NCBI GenBank assembly: GCA_017304275.1
Contig: JAFKKW010000461.1
Span: 1-26,004 of the forward strand
Direction: 5' to 3'
Source of the DNA: Hyphomicrobiales bacterium
Lineage (GTDB): Bacteria; Pseudomonadota; Alphaproteobacteria; Rhizobiales; Hyphomicrobiaceae
Length of the DNA stretch: 26,004 bases
Below the pieces are notes generated by a model. It saw nothing but the letters and a program-made list of their open reading frames with translations. It searched no databases and had not been told where the DNA came from. Position numbers and translations under genes: made by a program. Each line of letters opens with the position of its first letter. The stretch's first letter is position 1. This document shows positions 6,594 to 15,330 of this stretch, piece by piece.

Positions 6594-8764
6594 GGCAGGC
6601 CGCCGCTCTGAAGCTCGTCCCGGCAGCACGTCCGCATCCGCTCGATGGCAAGCCGGTGCTGGAGAGCGCGCCGCTGCGTCGGGGGCACAAACGATCGTCG
6701 TTGTCCCGCTTCGAGGACAGCACGTGGGATCTGTCGCCGGCCGTTTTCCGCGAAAACGCACGCGTCTGCCACGTCACCGCGCACTTCGACGGCATCGAGG
6801 ATGCAAGCGTCGTACGCACGCTGCGGGAGTTCCTGTATGCCCGGCTCAACTTCGATATGCCTGGGCACCGCGGTCGCCTGCCGCCCGGCAGCATCCGGCA
6901 GCTATTCAACCGCACACGCCGGTTCCTCGAGTTCGTCGCGGCCAGGCGCGGCACCTGCCATCTGCCAAACGTCGACCAGGCTACACTCGACGCCTACCGC
7001 AATCATCTGACCGCCGATCCGCAGCGCCGCTCCATCCAGGTCGCGCATCTGCTCGGGGTCGTCGTCGATCTCCACCATTACCGCGGGCACATGCCGTCCG
7101 GCGGGCTTGAGCTGCTGCCGTGGAAGGGGCGGTCAGCGCATATCGTCGCCGGCTCCAAGCAGACCAGCGGCGAGAACAAGACGCCGCGCCTGCCCGAGCA
7201 GGTGATCGCACCGCTGCTCAAGTGGTCGCTCAAGTACATCACCATCTTCTCGGCCGATATCCTGGCCGCACGCGCCGAGCTGGAGACGCTGGAGCAGAAC
7301 CAGAAGCGGCTCGTTGCAGAGGACAGGCGCCTCTCGCCCGCTGCACGTCGACAGCGCCAACGCGAGCGTCTCATTGCCTACCTCGACCAGTTGCGCGCCA
7401 AGGACCGCGGTGTGCCGATCTGGACCACGGCCCACAATGGCATCGTCCGCACCGATCCGATCACACGTGCCACGACGCCGCCTGTCAACGCCCTGCTCAT
7501 TCATATGCATGTTGGCATCGATGCGCAGGCCGAGCCTGCACACCACGTCATGTTTCGCAAGGCAACCAAGCCGCTCATGCTGGAAGCCATCACTGCGCTC
7601 GGTACTGAGGATGGAGGGATGGACACGCCGATCGCCGTCGACCCGGACACCGGCAAGCCGTGGCGGGCGCGCTTCGACGCCAAGTCTCTCCTCCTCGAGG
7701 AGCGCATGCTGCAGGCCGCCTGCTACATCGTCTGCGCCTACTTGACCGGCATGCGCGACTGCGAGGTGCAGGCCATGCGCACCGGCTGCCTCGACGTTGA
7801 GCGCAGCGAGGACGGGATCATCGACCGCTACCAGGTCAGGAGCACCGTCTACAAGCGGCGTGATGTTCGCGGTCAGGCGGAGAAGTGGGTCACCATCGAG
7901 CCCGTAGCCAAGGCCATCACCGTGCTGGAGCGCTTGACCGAGCACATTCGGCGCCGACGCGGCGGCGATACGCTGTGGCGCGTGCTCAACGACGGCCAGA
8001 GCAGCAAGGATCACGTCTCGGCCGAGATCGTGCGACAGCTCAACACTTTTCGCGACCACCTGAATGCTCAGTTCGGCACGCCTGAGGCACCGGTCGTCCC
8101 GCCGGGCCCGGACGGCAAGCCCTGGCGCATCACAACGCGCCAGTTCCGCCGCACGGTCGCCTGGCACATCGCCAACCGTCCCTTCGGCACGGTCGCCGGC
8201 ATGATCCAGTACAAGCACAGCGGCATCGCCGCCTACGAGGGCTATGCCGGCTCGAGCTGCTCCGGCTTCCGCAACGAGGTCGAGCGCGAGCGTGCCCTCG
8301 GCCAGCTCGACGACGTGCTCACTTATTTCGAGAGTCATCGGGCCGGCGAGGTGCTGATGGGTCCGGCGGCAGCCCGCATCTCAGGCGAACTGCAGCAGGC
8401 CGCCGACAAGCTCGATGCACTCCCCGGCCACATCGCCGATGGCCCCCGCGTCCGCGTGATGCTGGCCCACGTGGCCAAGACCCTTTTCGTCGGCGTGTTG
8501 AGCGACTGCTTCTTCGATCCCGCCACGGCGCTCTGCCTCAACGGCAAGGCAGACCACAGCCGGCCCGCCATGGCCCAGTGCCGCCCCGACCGCTGCCCAA
8601 ACTCCTGCATCACCAGCCGCCACCGGCCGCTGTGGGCCAAGGCCATCGCCGACGGCGAGGAGTTGCTCAGGACGAAGCGATTGTCGCCACTGCAGCGGGA
8701 GGCCATTGAGGCGGATATTGATCGTTACCGCCACGTCATCTGGCGCAGCAAGACCGGCATCTGA
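6590..8764 (+). CDS. Large tyrosine recombinase-like protein, third of three
   Basis: 724 residues, ATG at 6590 coupled to the previous gene. A core-binding region is seen around 90-160 (SIRQLFNRTRRFLEFVAARRG). A long middle segment with a charged helical stretch (LAARAELETLEQNQKRL) precedes the catalytic domain. Arg389 (YLTGMRDCEVQ), Arg520 (RQFRRTVAWH), His543 (YKHSG) and Tyr552 (AYEGYAG) fit the family spacing; the box II histidine position is Arg517. A C-terminal cysteine cluster follows (CFFDPATALCLNG, then CRPDRCPNSC), resembling that of the second protein. Proteins of this size and tail occur in trios with the other two recombinases. It probably acts with them in excision and integration of the element; the division of labour is unknown. 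Confidence 0.85.
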   Translation: MRQAAALKLVPAARPHPLDGKPVLESAPLRRGHKRSSLSRFEDSTWDLSPAVFRENARVCHVTAHFDGIEDASVVRTLREFLYARLNFDMPGHRGRLPPGSIRQLFNRTRRFLEFVAARRGTCHLPNVDQATLDAYRNHLTADPQRRSIQVAHLLGVVVDLHHYRGHMPSGGLELLPWKGRSAHIVAGSKQTSGENKTPRLPEQVIAPLLKWSLKYITIFSADILAARAELETLEQNQKRLVAEDRRLSPAARRQRQRERLIAYLDQLRAKDRGVPIWTTAHNGIVRTDPITRATTPPVNALLIHMHVGIDAQAEPAHHVMFRKATKPLMLEAITALGTEDGGMDTPIAVDPDTGKPWRARFDAKSLLLEERMLQAACYIVCAYLTGMRDCEVQAMRTGCLDVERSEDGIIDRYQVRSTVYKRRDVRGQAEKWVTIEPVAKAITVLERLTEHIRRRRGGDTLWRVLNDGQSSKDHVSAEIVRQLNTFRDHLNAQFGTPEAPVVPPGPDGKPWRITTRQFRRTVAWHIANRPFGTVAGMIQYKHSGIAAYEGYAGSSCSGFRNEVERERALGQLDDVLTYFESHRAGEVLMGPAAARISGELQQAADKLDALPGHIADGPRVRVMLAHVAKTLFVGVLSDCFFDPATALCLNGKADHSRPAMAQCRPDRCPNSCITSRHRPLWAKAIADGEELLRTKRLSPLQREAIEADIDRYRHVIWRSKTGI

Positions 8765-8955
8765 CGCCTGCGTTGATTGGAAGTCCGCGCAAATTGTCGC
8801 TGTCGTGGGAGCGACGTGTCGCCCCATGTCACGGCTTGATTGAGGTCAAGGCACATCAGATCACGCCGTTGCTTCATCTCGAAGCTTTGCATGCAGGCCA
8901 CTGACACGCCTCAGGCTCATTTCGTTGTTTGTCGACAAATCGAGGAGTTGATTCC

Positions 8956-9213
8956 ATGAAACGCGTCATCGTCCAGCTCGCCGGGGCAGTATTTGGCGCC
9001 GTCACTCTTGCGACCTCTGCGTTGGCCCAGCAGGGCCCCGTTGCTACGGCCTGCAAGGACGATATCCCCAAGCTCTGCGCCGGCAAGGAGCACGGCCAGG
9101 GCGAGGTGCGCGCGTGCCTCGAGGCGAACAAGGACAAAGTGTCGGCGGCATGCAAGGCCGCGCTTGATTCGACCGGCCCCGGCAAGGGCATGGGACAGGG
9201 CCAGCCGAAATAG
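8956..9213 (+). CDS. Small secreted cysteine-rich repeat (GLG1-like) protein
   Basis: 85 residues from ATG 8956, with GAGGAG about 8 bases upstream; a start 27 bases earlier lacks this site. A signal peptide is clear: basic MKRV, a hydrophobic stretch (IVQLAGAVFGAVTLATSALA) and cleavage after ALA. The mature part is one cysteine-rich repeat with four cysteines (ACKDDIPKLCAG, RACLEANKDKVSAACKAAL), matching the Cys-rich GLG1 repeat spacing found in many short periplasmic proteins of alphaproteobacteria. The tail is GPGKGMGQGQ. The function of bacterial proteins of this type is unknown; a periplasmic ligand- or metal-binding role is possible. It is transposon cargo, transcribed rightward, 191 bp after the recombinase trio. 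Confidence 0.8.
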   Translation: MKRVIVQLAGAVFGAVTLATSALAQQGPVATACKDDIPKLCAGKEHGQGEVRACLEANKDKVSAACKAALDSTGPGKGMGQGQPK

Positions 9214-9375
9214 TGGGCTCACTCGGTTCGGCTGAGCGCTGAGCACCCATGAGCCGCTCAGCTCTACGTGCTTTCGTGATTGCCCATGTCATCACACCTC
9301 TAGGAGATCCCGAGCACGAGGGTATGCTCCCTGCAGCCCTGCAATCCAGCGCGCACGTCAGAAGGAGCAACCGCG

Positions 9376-10188
9376 ATGACACTTTCTTCGGTGACCACGC
9401 GACCTAGCCGGAACATACATCTTCACCTCATCGCCGCGCTGTTTTTTGTCTGCTCTTCCGGGCTGACAGCCGCCTATGCGGAACCGACAGAAATCACGGT
9501 TCGTGTCGTAAGCAAGGACGCCAAGTTTATCGGAACGAGTGTCGGCGCCATGCGGGTCACTCTGAGAGATGCTCAGACGGGCGAAATCCTTGCCTCCGGG
9601 CTGACCAGCGGCGGCACCGGCGACACCAAGCGCACCATGCACAAGGACGCGGGGCGTCGCGCGATCTTGAGCGATCCGTCGACGGCGAAGTTTGTGGCGA
9701 CACTGGACCTGTCTGAACCACGCCTGATCGAGGTAGAGGCTTTTGGTCCACTGGCACAGCTCCAATCCGCCCATCGTGTCCTGTCGAGCCAATGGGTCGT
9801 GCCGGGTCGTAGCATCACCGGCGGCGACGGTTGGGTTCTTGAATTGCCCGGTATGGTGGTCGATGTCCTGGATCCGCCGGCGCATATCAAACTGTCATCA
9901 TCGGTCACGAAGGTCGATGTGCGTGCCAATGTCATGATGATGTGCGGCTGTCCCATCGAGCCTAAGGGTGAGTGGGATGCGGAAAAGTTCGAGGTGAAGG
10001 CGATCATCCGTCGCGACGGAAATCCGCTGCCGCCGGTCAGTCTTGTCTATGCAGGGGCAACGAGTCAGTTTTCCGGCACTGTTCCCGTCGACGCGCCAGG
10101 GACTTACGATGTGATCGTTTACGCCTTTGATGCGGGAAACGGTAACACAGGACACGACCGCACAACGTTTATTGTCGAGAAGAAGTAG
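9376..10188 (+). CDS. Secreted protein of unknown function with MMMCGCPI motif
   Basis: 270 residues, ATG at 9376 preceded by AAGGAG with good spacing. Residues 1-35 are a signal peptide (HLHLIAALFFVCSSGLTAAYA, cleavage after AYA). The mature protein looks all-beta. Around residue 190 is VMMMCGCPIEPKG, with two cysteines one residue apart next to a methionine run, an arrangement that could bind a soft metal such as copper. The C-terminal part (LVYAGATSQFSGTVPVDAPGTYDVIVYAFD) resembles an immunoglobulin-like sandwich and ends in TTFIVEKK. I do not know a named function. It points toward the minus-strand export operon, with about 110 bp between the two stops. Export and possible metal binding fit a periplasmic accessory role for that exporter, which is inference. 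Confidence 0.75.
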   Translation: MTLSSVTTRPSRNIHLHLIAALFFVCSSGLTAAYAEPTEITVRVVSKDAKFIGTSVGAMRVTLRDAQTGEILASGLTSGGTGDTKRTMHKDAGRRAILSDPSTAKFVATLDLSEPRLIEVEAFGPLAQLQSAHRVLSSQWVVPGRSITGGDGWVLELPGMVVDVLDPPAHIKLSSSVTKVDVRANVMMMCGCPIEPKGEWDAEKFEVKAIIRRDGNPLPPVSLVYAGATSQFSGTVPVDAPGTYDVIVYAFDAGNGNTGHDRTTFIVEKK

Positions 10189-10298
10189 TAGTTTTCACTA
10201 TTTCTCCATGAGCAGATTTCAACCACAACCCCGTGGCTCCTGACTTCAACCCAAAGCCAGCCGGAACGTGGCGCGACACGGGAGCGGTGGGATGGCCG

Positions 10299-11087
10299 CT
10301 ACGCGGCCTCAGCCTCGGCGATCGTTCCGCCTTCGATTTCGAGAACCGCACCGCGTGCCAATGGTCGCCAGGCCTCCGAGCTCAGCGGCACGCTGGCAAT
10401 CAGGACGACCCTCAGCGCGTCGCCCGACACCGCCAAGGGGGAGGTTTCGTGCGCAGCGGCATTCGGCGCGCATGACCGCTCAAGCAGCCACAGGCCGGGG
10501 GGCTCGATCGCGCCCGACGGCTGCTTGCGGCGGTCGGCATGGACCCAGAGACGCCCGCCGCCGGCATATAGAATGTTGGCCGGTCCCATCGCTCTGAAAC
10601 GCCTGACGGTGTCCGCGAACCGCGCGTGAATTTCCTCGACGCTTCCACCCGTCGGGGCGATGTCATCGAGAAACGCGCAGAACGCCGCCTCACTGTCGGT
10701 CTCCCCGATCGGGCGAAAGCGCGACGCCGTACGCCCGCCGGCCGAAGGAACGATCCCCAGATTGCCGTTGTGCGCAAACGTATGCGTGCGACCCCACAGC
10801 TCGCGCACGAACGGCTGCGTATTGGCAAGCGATACCGCCCCCTGCGTCGCGCGCCGGATATGGGCCACGACAAGCTCGCTGTGGATCGGACTCTTCTGCA
10901 GGCACTCGACCCACGGGCTACCGGCTGCAGCGTGAGGATCGCGCCAGACTTGCGTGTCGTTGCCCTCGGCAAATGCGATGCCCCAACCATCTGGTTGACC
11001 TGCAGGACCGCCATGCGCTGCCAGCCTCGAGAGCGACAGCTTCACGTCGACGGGGGCGGATGCGCTAATGGCGAGCAATTCGCACAT
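10299..11087 (-). CDS. Class II glutamine amidotransferase (YafJ/EgtC-like)
   Basis: 262 residues from ATG 11087. The start MCELLAISA places Cys2 at the N-terminus after methionine removal, the nucleophile of Ntn-hydrolase glutaminases. Other family signatures are GWGIAFAEG, HIRRATQG, FAHNGNLG and GETDSEAAFCAFL. These enzymes release ammonia from glutamine or, in EgtC, hydrolyse a gamma-glutamyl bond in ergothioneine synthesis; the substrate of this YafJ-like type is usually unknown. Its ATG lies 5 bp after the ABC ATPase stop, so it is the last gene of the TetR-exporter operon. An amidotransferase in an efflux operon is unusual and might act on a gamma-glutamyl compound handled by the exporter. 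A small GGCCGC/GCGGCC hairpin overlaps the stop but lacks a T-run. Confidence 0.88.
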   Translation of the reverse strand: MCELLAISASAPVDVKLSLSRLAAHGGPAGQPDGWGIAFAEGNDTQVWRDPHAAAGSPWVECLQKSPIHSELVVAHIRRATQGAVSLANTQPFVRELWGRTHTFAHNGNLGIVPSAGGRTASRFRPIGETDSEAAFCAFLDDIAPTGGSVEEIHARFADTVRRFRAMGPANILYAGGGRLWVHADRRKQPSGAIEPPGLWLLERSCAPNAAAHETSPLAVSGDALRVVLIASVPLSSEAWRPLARGAVLEIEGGTIAEAEAA

Positions 11088-11092
11088 GAGGC

Positions 11093-11818
11093 TCAGGCCG
11101 CCCGCGAGGTGTCGTGCTCGCTGTCGAGACGGCCGTCGCGCAAGCTGAAGATGTGGTCGAATCGATCGAAGATCTTCTCATCGTGCGTGACGGCGATGAT
11201 CGCGGCCTCTTGCTCGACGGCGACCTTGCGCAGCAGATCCATAACGATCCCTGCGCGCTTGGAATCGAGCGCCGCCGTCGGCTCGTCCGCGAGAATGATG
11301 CGCGGCCGGTTGGCAAGCGCCCGCGCGATGGCGACGCGTTGCGCCTCCCCGCCCGACAGCTTGGCCGGCATCGCGCTCTTGCGGTGGCCGACCTCGAGAT
11401 AGTCGAGCAGCTCGACCGCGCGCCGCCGGGCGGGTGCGGCGTCCGCCCCGGCCAGTTGCAGGACCAGAGCGACATTGTCGGTGGCGTCGAGGAATGGGAT
11501 CAGGTTGTGAAACTGGAAGATGAAGCCGATCTTGTCGAGCCTGAGCTGCCGCAAATTTGACCTGAGCCACCGGCCGTTCTCGATGACCACCTCACCGTCG
11601 AGCTCCATCGATCCCGACGACGGGTCGAGAATGCAGCCGATGACGTTCAAGAGCGTGGTCTTGCCCGAGCCCGATGGTCCGAGCAGCGCCACGACTTGGC
11701 CTGGATAGACATCGATCGAGACCTCGCGCAGCGCATCGACACGGGTCTCGCCCTCGCCGAAGTGCTTGGAGATGCGGTCGACCCGAACGAGGGGTGTGCT
11801 GGACACAGCTGTCGCCAT
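11093..11818 (-). CDS. ABC transporter ATP-binding protein (MacB/LolD/DevA type)
   Basis: 241 residues when started at ATG 11818, which has GGAGG directly upstream, inside the end of the permease gene; an upstream start at 11851 would only add overlap. Walker A is GPSGSGKTT (about 47-55), the signature is LSGGEAQRVAIARA, Walker B is RIILADEPTAALD and the switch histidine is in AVTHDEKIF. The family (MacB, LolD, DevA) powers export through FtsX-like permeases with four membrane segments. It should work with the permease at 11820-12953 and the HlyD adaptor at 12950-14194. The combination resembles the DevBCA and MacAB tripartite exporters, in which ATP hydrolysis drives movement of a periplasmic adaptor and an outer-membrane channel such as TolC. 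No TolC gene is present here. The exported compound is not evident. Confidence 0.9.
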   Translation of the reverse strand: MATAVSSTPLVRVDRISKHFGEGETRVDALREVSIDVYPGQVVALLGPSGSGKTTLLNVIGCILDPSSGSMELDGEVVIENGRWLRSNLRQLRLDKIGFIFQFHNLIPFLDATDNVALVLQLAGADAAPARRRAVELLDYLEVGHRKSAMPAKLSGGEAQRVAIARALANRPRIILADEPTAALDSKRAGIVMDLLRKVAVEQEAAIIAVTHDEKIFDRFDHIFSLRDGRLDSEHDTSRAA

Positions 11819-11819
11819 C

Positions 11820-12953
11820 TCACCCTCCGAGTGCCGTGGCCGGGTCGACACGGAGCGCGGCGCGCACGCCGAGACCGCTCGACACGAGGCAGACAGTGAA
11901 AACGATCAACCCGAGCACGATTACGTTATCGGGCTCCAGCACCACACGGCGCGGGAAATAGTCCTTGATCACGACGATGAGTGTCGCGCCGATCGCAAAG
12001 CCGATCAGGCCGAGCGCCATCGCCTGCTGCACGATCATGCCGATAATGGTGCGGTCCGGCGCGCCGATCAGCTTCAAGGTGGCGATCTGCCTCAGCTTCT
12101 CCATGGTCATCGTGTAGATGATGAGAGCGATGATGACCGCCGAGACGACAAGCAGCAGGGACGTGAAGAGCCCGATCTGGCGCCGTGCGCGATCGACGAG
12201 CGAGCGCGTGAGGATCAGCTCCTGAGCCTCTTGCGTAATTGCCGCCAGATGTTTCCATTGCCGCACCGTCTCGGCGACGGCATCTGGCGAGCTATTCGGC
12301 TGAAGGCGCGCCACGACGGCATTGACAGTATCGCGGCTCGCTCCGCCGGTCCCGCGCGCAAGCTGGACGCGGGCTGCGGGCGGTGCGAGATCGAATTGTA
12401 GCTTCTGCGCGTCGCGCAGCGTGATGTAGACGGCCGGATCGCCTCCGGAATTGACCTGATGCCGGGTCAGTCCGACGACACTGAAAACGTTGCGGCCAAG
12501 GCCTATTCGATCGCCGAGGACGAGCCCCGAGCTGCGATCCGCAACCATTTCATAGTGGCTGCGCGCAATAGCGCGGCCCTCACTGATCTCCGGCGGTCCG
12601 CCCGGTCGCGTCGGCTCGTAGCCGATGACGTACAGCCTGAGCTTGCCGCCCCGGTGCTCGGTCTCGACCGTCTGATAGGTGATGCTGCCGGCGGAGGCGA
12701 CGCCCGCGATGCGTGCAATGGCTTCGCGGATGTCGCCGGGAATGCGCGAGGCCTCTGCAAATGGACCGCGCGTATTCGCCTCCACGACCCACAGATCGAC
12801 GGCCGGCGCCCGGGCGATCGTCAGCGCATCGACGACGAGGCCGCGATAGATGCCGATCATGGCCAGCACCACGCCGAGCAGCAGCCCGAGGCCGATGCAG
12901 GTGAGCAGGAAGCGGAACAGGTTGTGGCGAATGTCGCGGTAGGCGAGGTTCAT
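11820..12953 (-). CDS. ABC exporter permease, FtsX/MacB (DevC) family
   Basis: 377 residues from the ATG at 12953 (MNLAYRDIRHNLFRFLL), overlapping the adaptor stop as ATGA; a 58-residue upstream extension in the open frame is arginine-rich noise. The layout is that of the family: one N-terminal membrane segment (LTCIGLGLLLGVVLAMIGIY), a periplasmic domain of about 200 residues, and three C-terminal segments (LLLVVSAVIIALIIYTMTM, QQAMALGLIGFAIGATLIVV, VIVLGLIVFTVCLVSSGLG). KLRQIATLKLIGAPDRTI between them is the coupling-helix-like motif seen in MacB and FtsX proteins. It should form the inner-membrane part of the tripartite exporter with the ATPase and HlyD protein beside it. Resemblance to DevC is judged from size and layout only. 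Confidence 0.88.
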   Translation of the reverse strand: MNLAYRDIRHNLFRFLLTCIGLGLLLGVVLAMIGIYRGLVVDALTIARAPAVDLWVVEANTRGPFAEASRIPGDIREAIARIAGVASAGSITYQTVETEHRGGKLRLYVIGYEPTRPGGPPEISEGRAIARSHYEMVADRSSGLVLGDRIGLGRNVFSVVGLTRHQVNSGGDPAVYITLRDAQKLQFDLAPPAARVQLARGTGGASRDTVNAVVARLQPNSSPDAVAETVRQWKHLAAITQEAQELILTRSLVDRARRQIGLFTSLLLVVSAVIIALIIYTMTMEKLRQIATLKLIGAPDRTIIGMIVQQAMALGLIGFAIGATLIVVIKDYFPRRVVLEPDNVIVLGLIVFTVCLVSSGLGVRAALRVDPATALGG

Positions 12954-14194
12954 TTCGCTTTCCCCTCGCTGACACTTGCCGCGCGACCGTCGCGGAAGCT
13001 GCTTTCCACCCGTGTGACGACACGGACCCCTTCGGGGAGCGCGTCCACGATCTCGAGCCGGGCATCTTCCGTGCGGTGCCGGAACTTGACGAGGCGCTGG
13101 CGCAATCGCCCGCCCTCTACGGTCCACACCTTGCCCTCACGGGCGTTGTAGCCCTGCACGGCAGCCTCTGGCACCAACAGCGCCTTGTCGAGCTGAGCGA
13201 CCGTGATCAAGAATTCCACCTGCTCGCCCAGAAACACACGCGGCGGCGGATTGTCCCCTTTGATGTAGACGCGCCGCTCCTCAGTGACGCGATCGCTTTC
13301 CAGACCGACACGCACCACTTGGCCCGTGAAGGCGTCCTGTGGACGGGAGCGCAGGCGGGCATCGACACGCTGGCCTTCCTGGATGTACCCCGCGCGCGCC
13401 TCGTCGACATAGGCGAGCCCCCAGTAGCTACCCGCGGCAATCAAAGTGAAGATCGGATCTCCGGCCTTGACCACGGTGCCGAGCTCCTTGTGCCGCTCGA
13501 TCACGATGGCATCATAGGGCGCAACGAGTGTACGATGCCGCAGCAACGTCTCCTCGAACTGAACCTGTGCCTTGGCATCGGTAAGCTGTGCGCGAGCGCT
13601 TGCGATCTCACTCTCGGCAACGACGACATCGGCCTTAGCCACCGCCTCGTCCCGTGCGGCCTCCTCCGCCACCTGCTGCGAGACGATGTCGCGCCCGACC
13701 AGGGTTTGCTTGCGCCGGTTGGCCTCCTGTTTCTGAGCGAGCACGGCCCGCGACTTCTCCAGATTGGCCTCCGCCCGCGTGATGTTGACCGTAGCGATCT
13801 CGAGTGCGGCGCGGGCCTTGGCGACCTTGGCCTCCTGCTCACCGAGACTCAATCGCGCCAGCACCTGGCCTTTCGTCACGCGGTCGCCGTGGTCGGCATG
13901 GAGCTCCGCGAGCGCGGCGCCAACCTCGAACCCAATCCTCGACAGCACACGCGCCTCGACGGTTCCGAGGCCGAAGACGCGGACGGGGACGTTGCGCTCG
14001 ACCAAGGCCACCTGAACGCTGATGGGGCGATTGCCGTAGATGGCGAAACCCAGCATGACCGCTGCCATAACACCGGCAGCCACCAGCGCGTACCTGACTG
14101 CCGGCCGGCGAAGGACTGCCGATGATGGAAGCCAACCTTTTTGCATTTGCGTCATGACCTTGTGCTCGGGTGTCGGCGCAGCGCTGTCGTTCAT
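12950..14194 (-). CDS. Periplasmic adaptor (HlyD/MacA-type membrane fusion protein)
   Basis: 414 residues from ATG 14194, which overlaps the stop of the upstream small gene. One N-terminal membrane anchor (ALVAAGVMAAVMLGFAIYG, about 35-53) is followed by a split lipoyl/barrel-sandwich domain (ALAELHADHGDRVTKGQVLARL; LVAPYDAIVIERHKELGTVVKAGDPIF). Between these lies a long coiled-coil hairpin of about 115 residues (KARAALEIATVNITRAEANLEKS onward), then beta-barrel and membrane-proximal domains (VFLGEQVEFLI, LLVPEAAVQGY). Adaptors of this kind bridge an inner-membrane ABC exporter and an outer-membrane TolC-like channel. Coupling by 4-bp overlaps on both sides places it in the same operon as the permease and ATPase. 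Confidence 0.92.
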   Translation of the reverse strand: MNDSAAPTPEHKVMTQMQKGWLPSSAVLRRPAVRYALVAAGVMAAVMLGFAIYGNRPISVQVALVERNVPVRVFGLGTVEARVLSRIGFEVGAALAELHADHGDRVTKGQVLARLSLGEQEAKVAKARAALEIATVNITRAEANLEKSRAVLAQKQEANRRKQTLVGRDIVSQQVAEEAARDEAVAKADVVVAESEIASARAQLTDAKAQVQFEETLLRHRTLVAPYDAIVIERHKELGTVVKAGDPIFTLIAAGSYWGLAYVDEARAGYIQEGQRVDARLRSRPQDAFTGQVVRVGLESDRVTEERRVYIKGDNPPPRVFLGEQVEFLITVAQLDKALLVPEAAVQGYNAREGKVWTVEGGRLRQRLVKFRHRTEDARLEIVDALPEGVRVVTRVESSFRDGRAASVSEGKAK

Positions 14195-14649
14195 GATCGA
14201 TCGGGTGTCACCAAGGACCAGCCCGCATGATCGAAATACTTGGGATATGTCTCGAGAGCCTTTCGCATGACTGCGATACCGCGCTGCGGATCATTTTTCT
14301 GCGTAACGAGATCGGCGCCCTCCAAGAAATCCGCGATCATGACGTGGAGCGTCTCGTCGGCCGCGGACGGGAGCTTGCAGTTTGCGGTCAGGTAATCGAC
14401 CTGCTGCTGGATGCCCCTGGCGAGCACCTGCATCTCAGTCGCGCTGGCTTCCGGCCTGGCGGCACTCACCAATTCACGGATACGCTCCATTCCGACGCGG
14501 AGCGGCTGGTCCGTCTCCCACTTCTGGCCGGCATTGAGCTGCAATCCGCCCCCGGCCTCATGGCTATGGCCGTTTCCGTGCAGATGATAGAAGGCTAGCC
14601 CACCACCAGCGACCAGCGCGAGTGCAATGATAACAAGTTTCATTCGCAT
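14191..14649 (-). CDS. Small His-rich secreted protein (DnrO-like)
   Basis: 152 residues from ATG 14649. An N-terminal hydrophobic segment (LVIIALALVAGGGLAFY) acts as signal peptide or anchor, followed by a histidine cluster HLHGNGHSHE that could bind Zn, Cu or Ni. The rest is helical with one cysteine (TANCKLPSAADETLHVMIADFLEGADLV) and ends in YPKYFDHAGWSLV. Similar short proteins named DnrO or hypothetical sit beside efflux and metal-resistance genes, but their role is not established; I recall this family only loosely. The gene lies 7 bp after the TetR stop, and its own stop overlaps the HlyD start, so it is the second gene of the operon. A periplasmic metal sensor or chaperone for the exporter is a guess. 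Confidence 0.75.
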   Translation of the reverse strand: MRMKLVIIALALVAGGGLAFYHLHGNGHSHEAGGGLQLNAGQKWETDQPLRVGMERIRELVSAARPEASATEMQVLARGIQQQVDYLTANCKLPSAADETLHVMIADFLEGADLVTQKNDPQRGIAVMRKALETYPKYFDHAGWSLVTPDRS

Positions 14650-14656
14650 GTTTATC

Positions 14657-15322
14657 TCAACCTCTTTTCTTGGGCTGTCTCAGTTCTTTATTGGCTGCCG
14701 ATGCCCGCTCCACACAGCGGGCACCCAGACCGCGAAAATAGATTTCGATCACGCCCGGCGCATTGGCTCTCGCCGCGCGAAGGTTGCCCGCCAGCATCGA
14801 CTGCATCACTAGGCCTTGGATCATTCCAATGAATAGGATCGCCGCCGCCTGCGTGTCCGTGTCGGCCAGCACCTCTCCCCCGGCTTTGGCTTCTTTCAGC
14901 TTGTGTGCGAGCCGCTCCGCGTAACGTCGCATCAACGTGTGCGCGACTTTCTTCGCAGGCGTTGCTTCTGCTCGCTGCAACTCTCCGAACATCATCCTCG
15001 GCACACCAGGATGCTCGATCACGAATTCGATGTGGCTCATGAATATCGCCTGCAGAGCAGCAAGCGGTGATGCTGACTGCTCCGCTGCCCGATCAATCCG
15101 ATCGAGCAGCCGATCGGCGACCCACTCCATCACAGCCTGCCAGATGGCCTCCTTGCTCGGGAAGTGCCGGAACAAGGCACCCTGGGTAACGCTCATCTCA
15201 CTGGCGATCGCCGCTGTCGTGATCTCGCTTGGGTTCTGCGTGCCCGCAAGGGCGACGACGGCCTCCACAGTTCGCTGACGACGTTCCTCGGCGGGAAGAT
15301 ATTTGGTCTGCATCTCTGACAT
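14657..15322 (-). CDS. TetR/AcrR family transcriptional repressor of the export operon
   Basis: 221 residues from ATG 15322. The N-terminal helix-turn-helix of the family is clear: RTVEAVVALAGTQNPSEITTAAIASEMSVTQGALFRHFPSKEAIWQAV (about 17-65; the phrase GALFRHFPSKEAI is the family hallmark). The C-terminal part (LLDRIDRAAE onward) is a helical ligand-binding and dimer domain. A 24-bp palindrome 8 bp ahead of the start is the likely operator, so the protein should repress its own gene and the five genes after it, with an exported or related compound as inducer. It is the first gene inside the right end of the transposon. Confidence 0.92.
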   Translation of the reverse strand: MSEMQTKYLPAEERRQRTVEAVVALAGTQNPSEITTAAIASEMSVTQGALFRHFPSKEAIWQAVMEWVADRLLDRIDRAAEQSASPLAALQAIFMSHIEFVIEHPGVPRMMFGELQRAEATPAKKVAHTLMRRYAERLAHKLKEAKAGGEVLADTDTQAAAILFIGMIQGLVMQSMLAGNLRAARANAPGVIEIYFRGLGARCVERASAANKELRQPKKRG

Positions 15323-15330
15323 TGGTCCAA

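Noticed and set aside
10294..10308. GGCCGC/GCGGCC hairpin at the end of the amidotransferase gene
   Set aside because: The stem is only 6 bp, overlaps the stop codon and has no T-run, so it is too weak to call a terminator.
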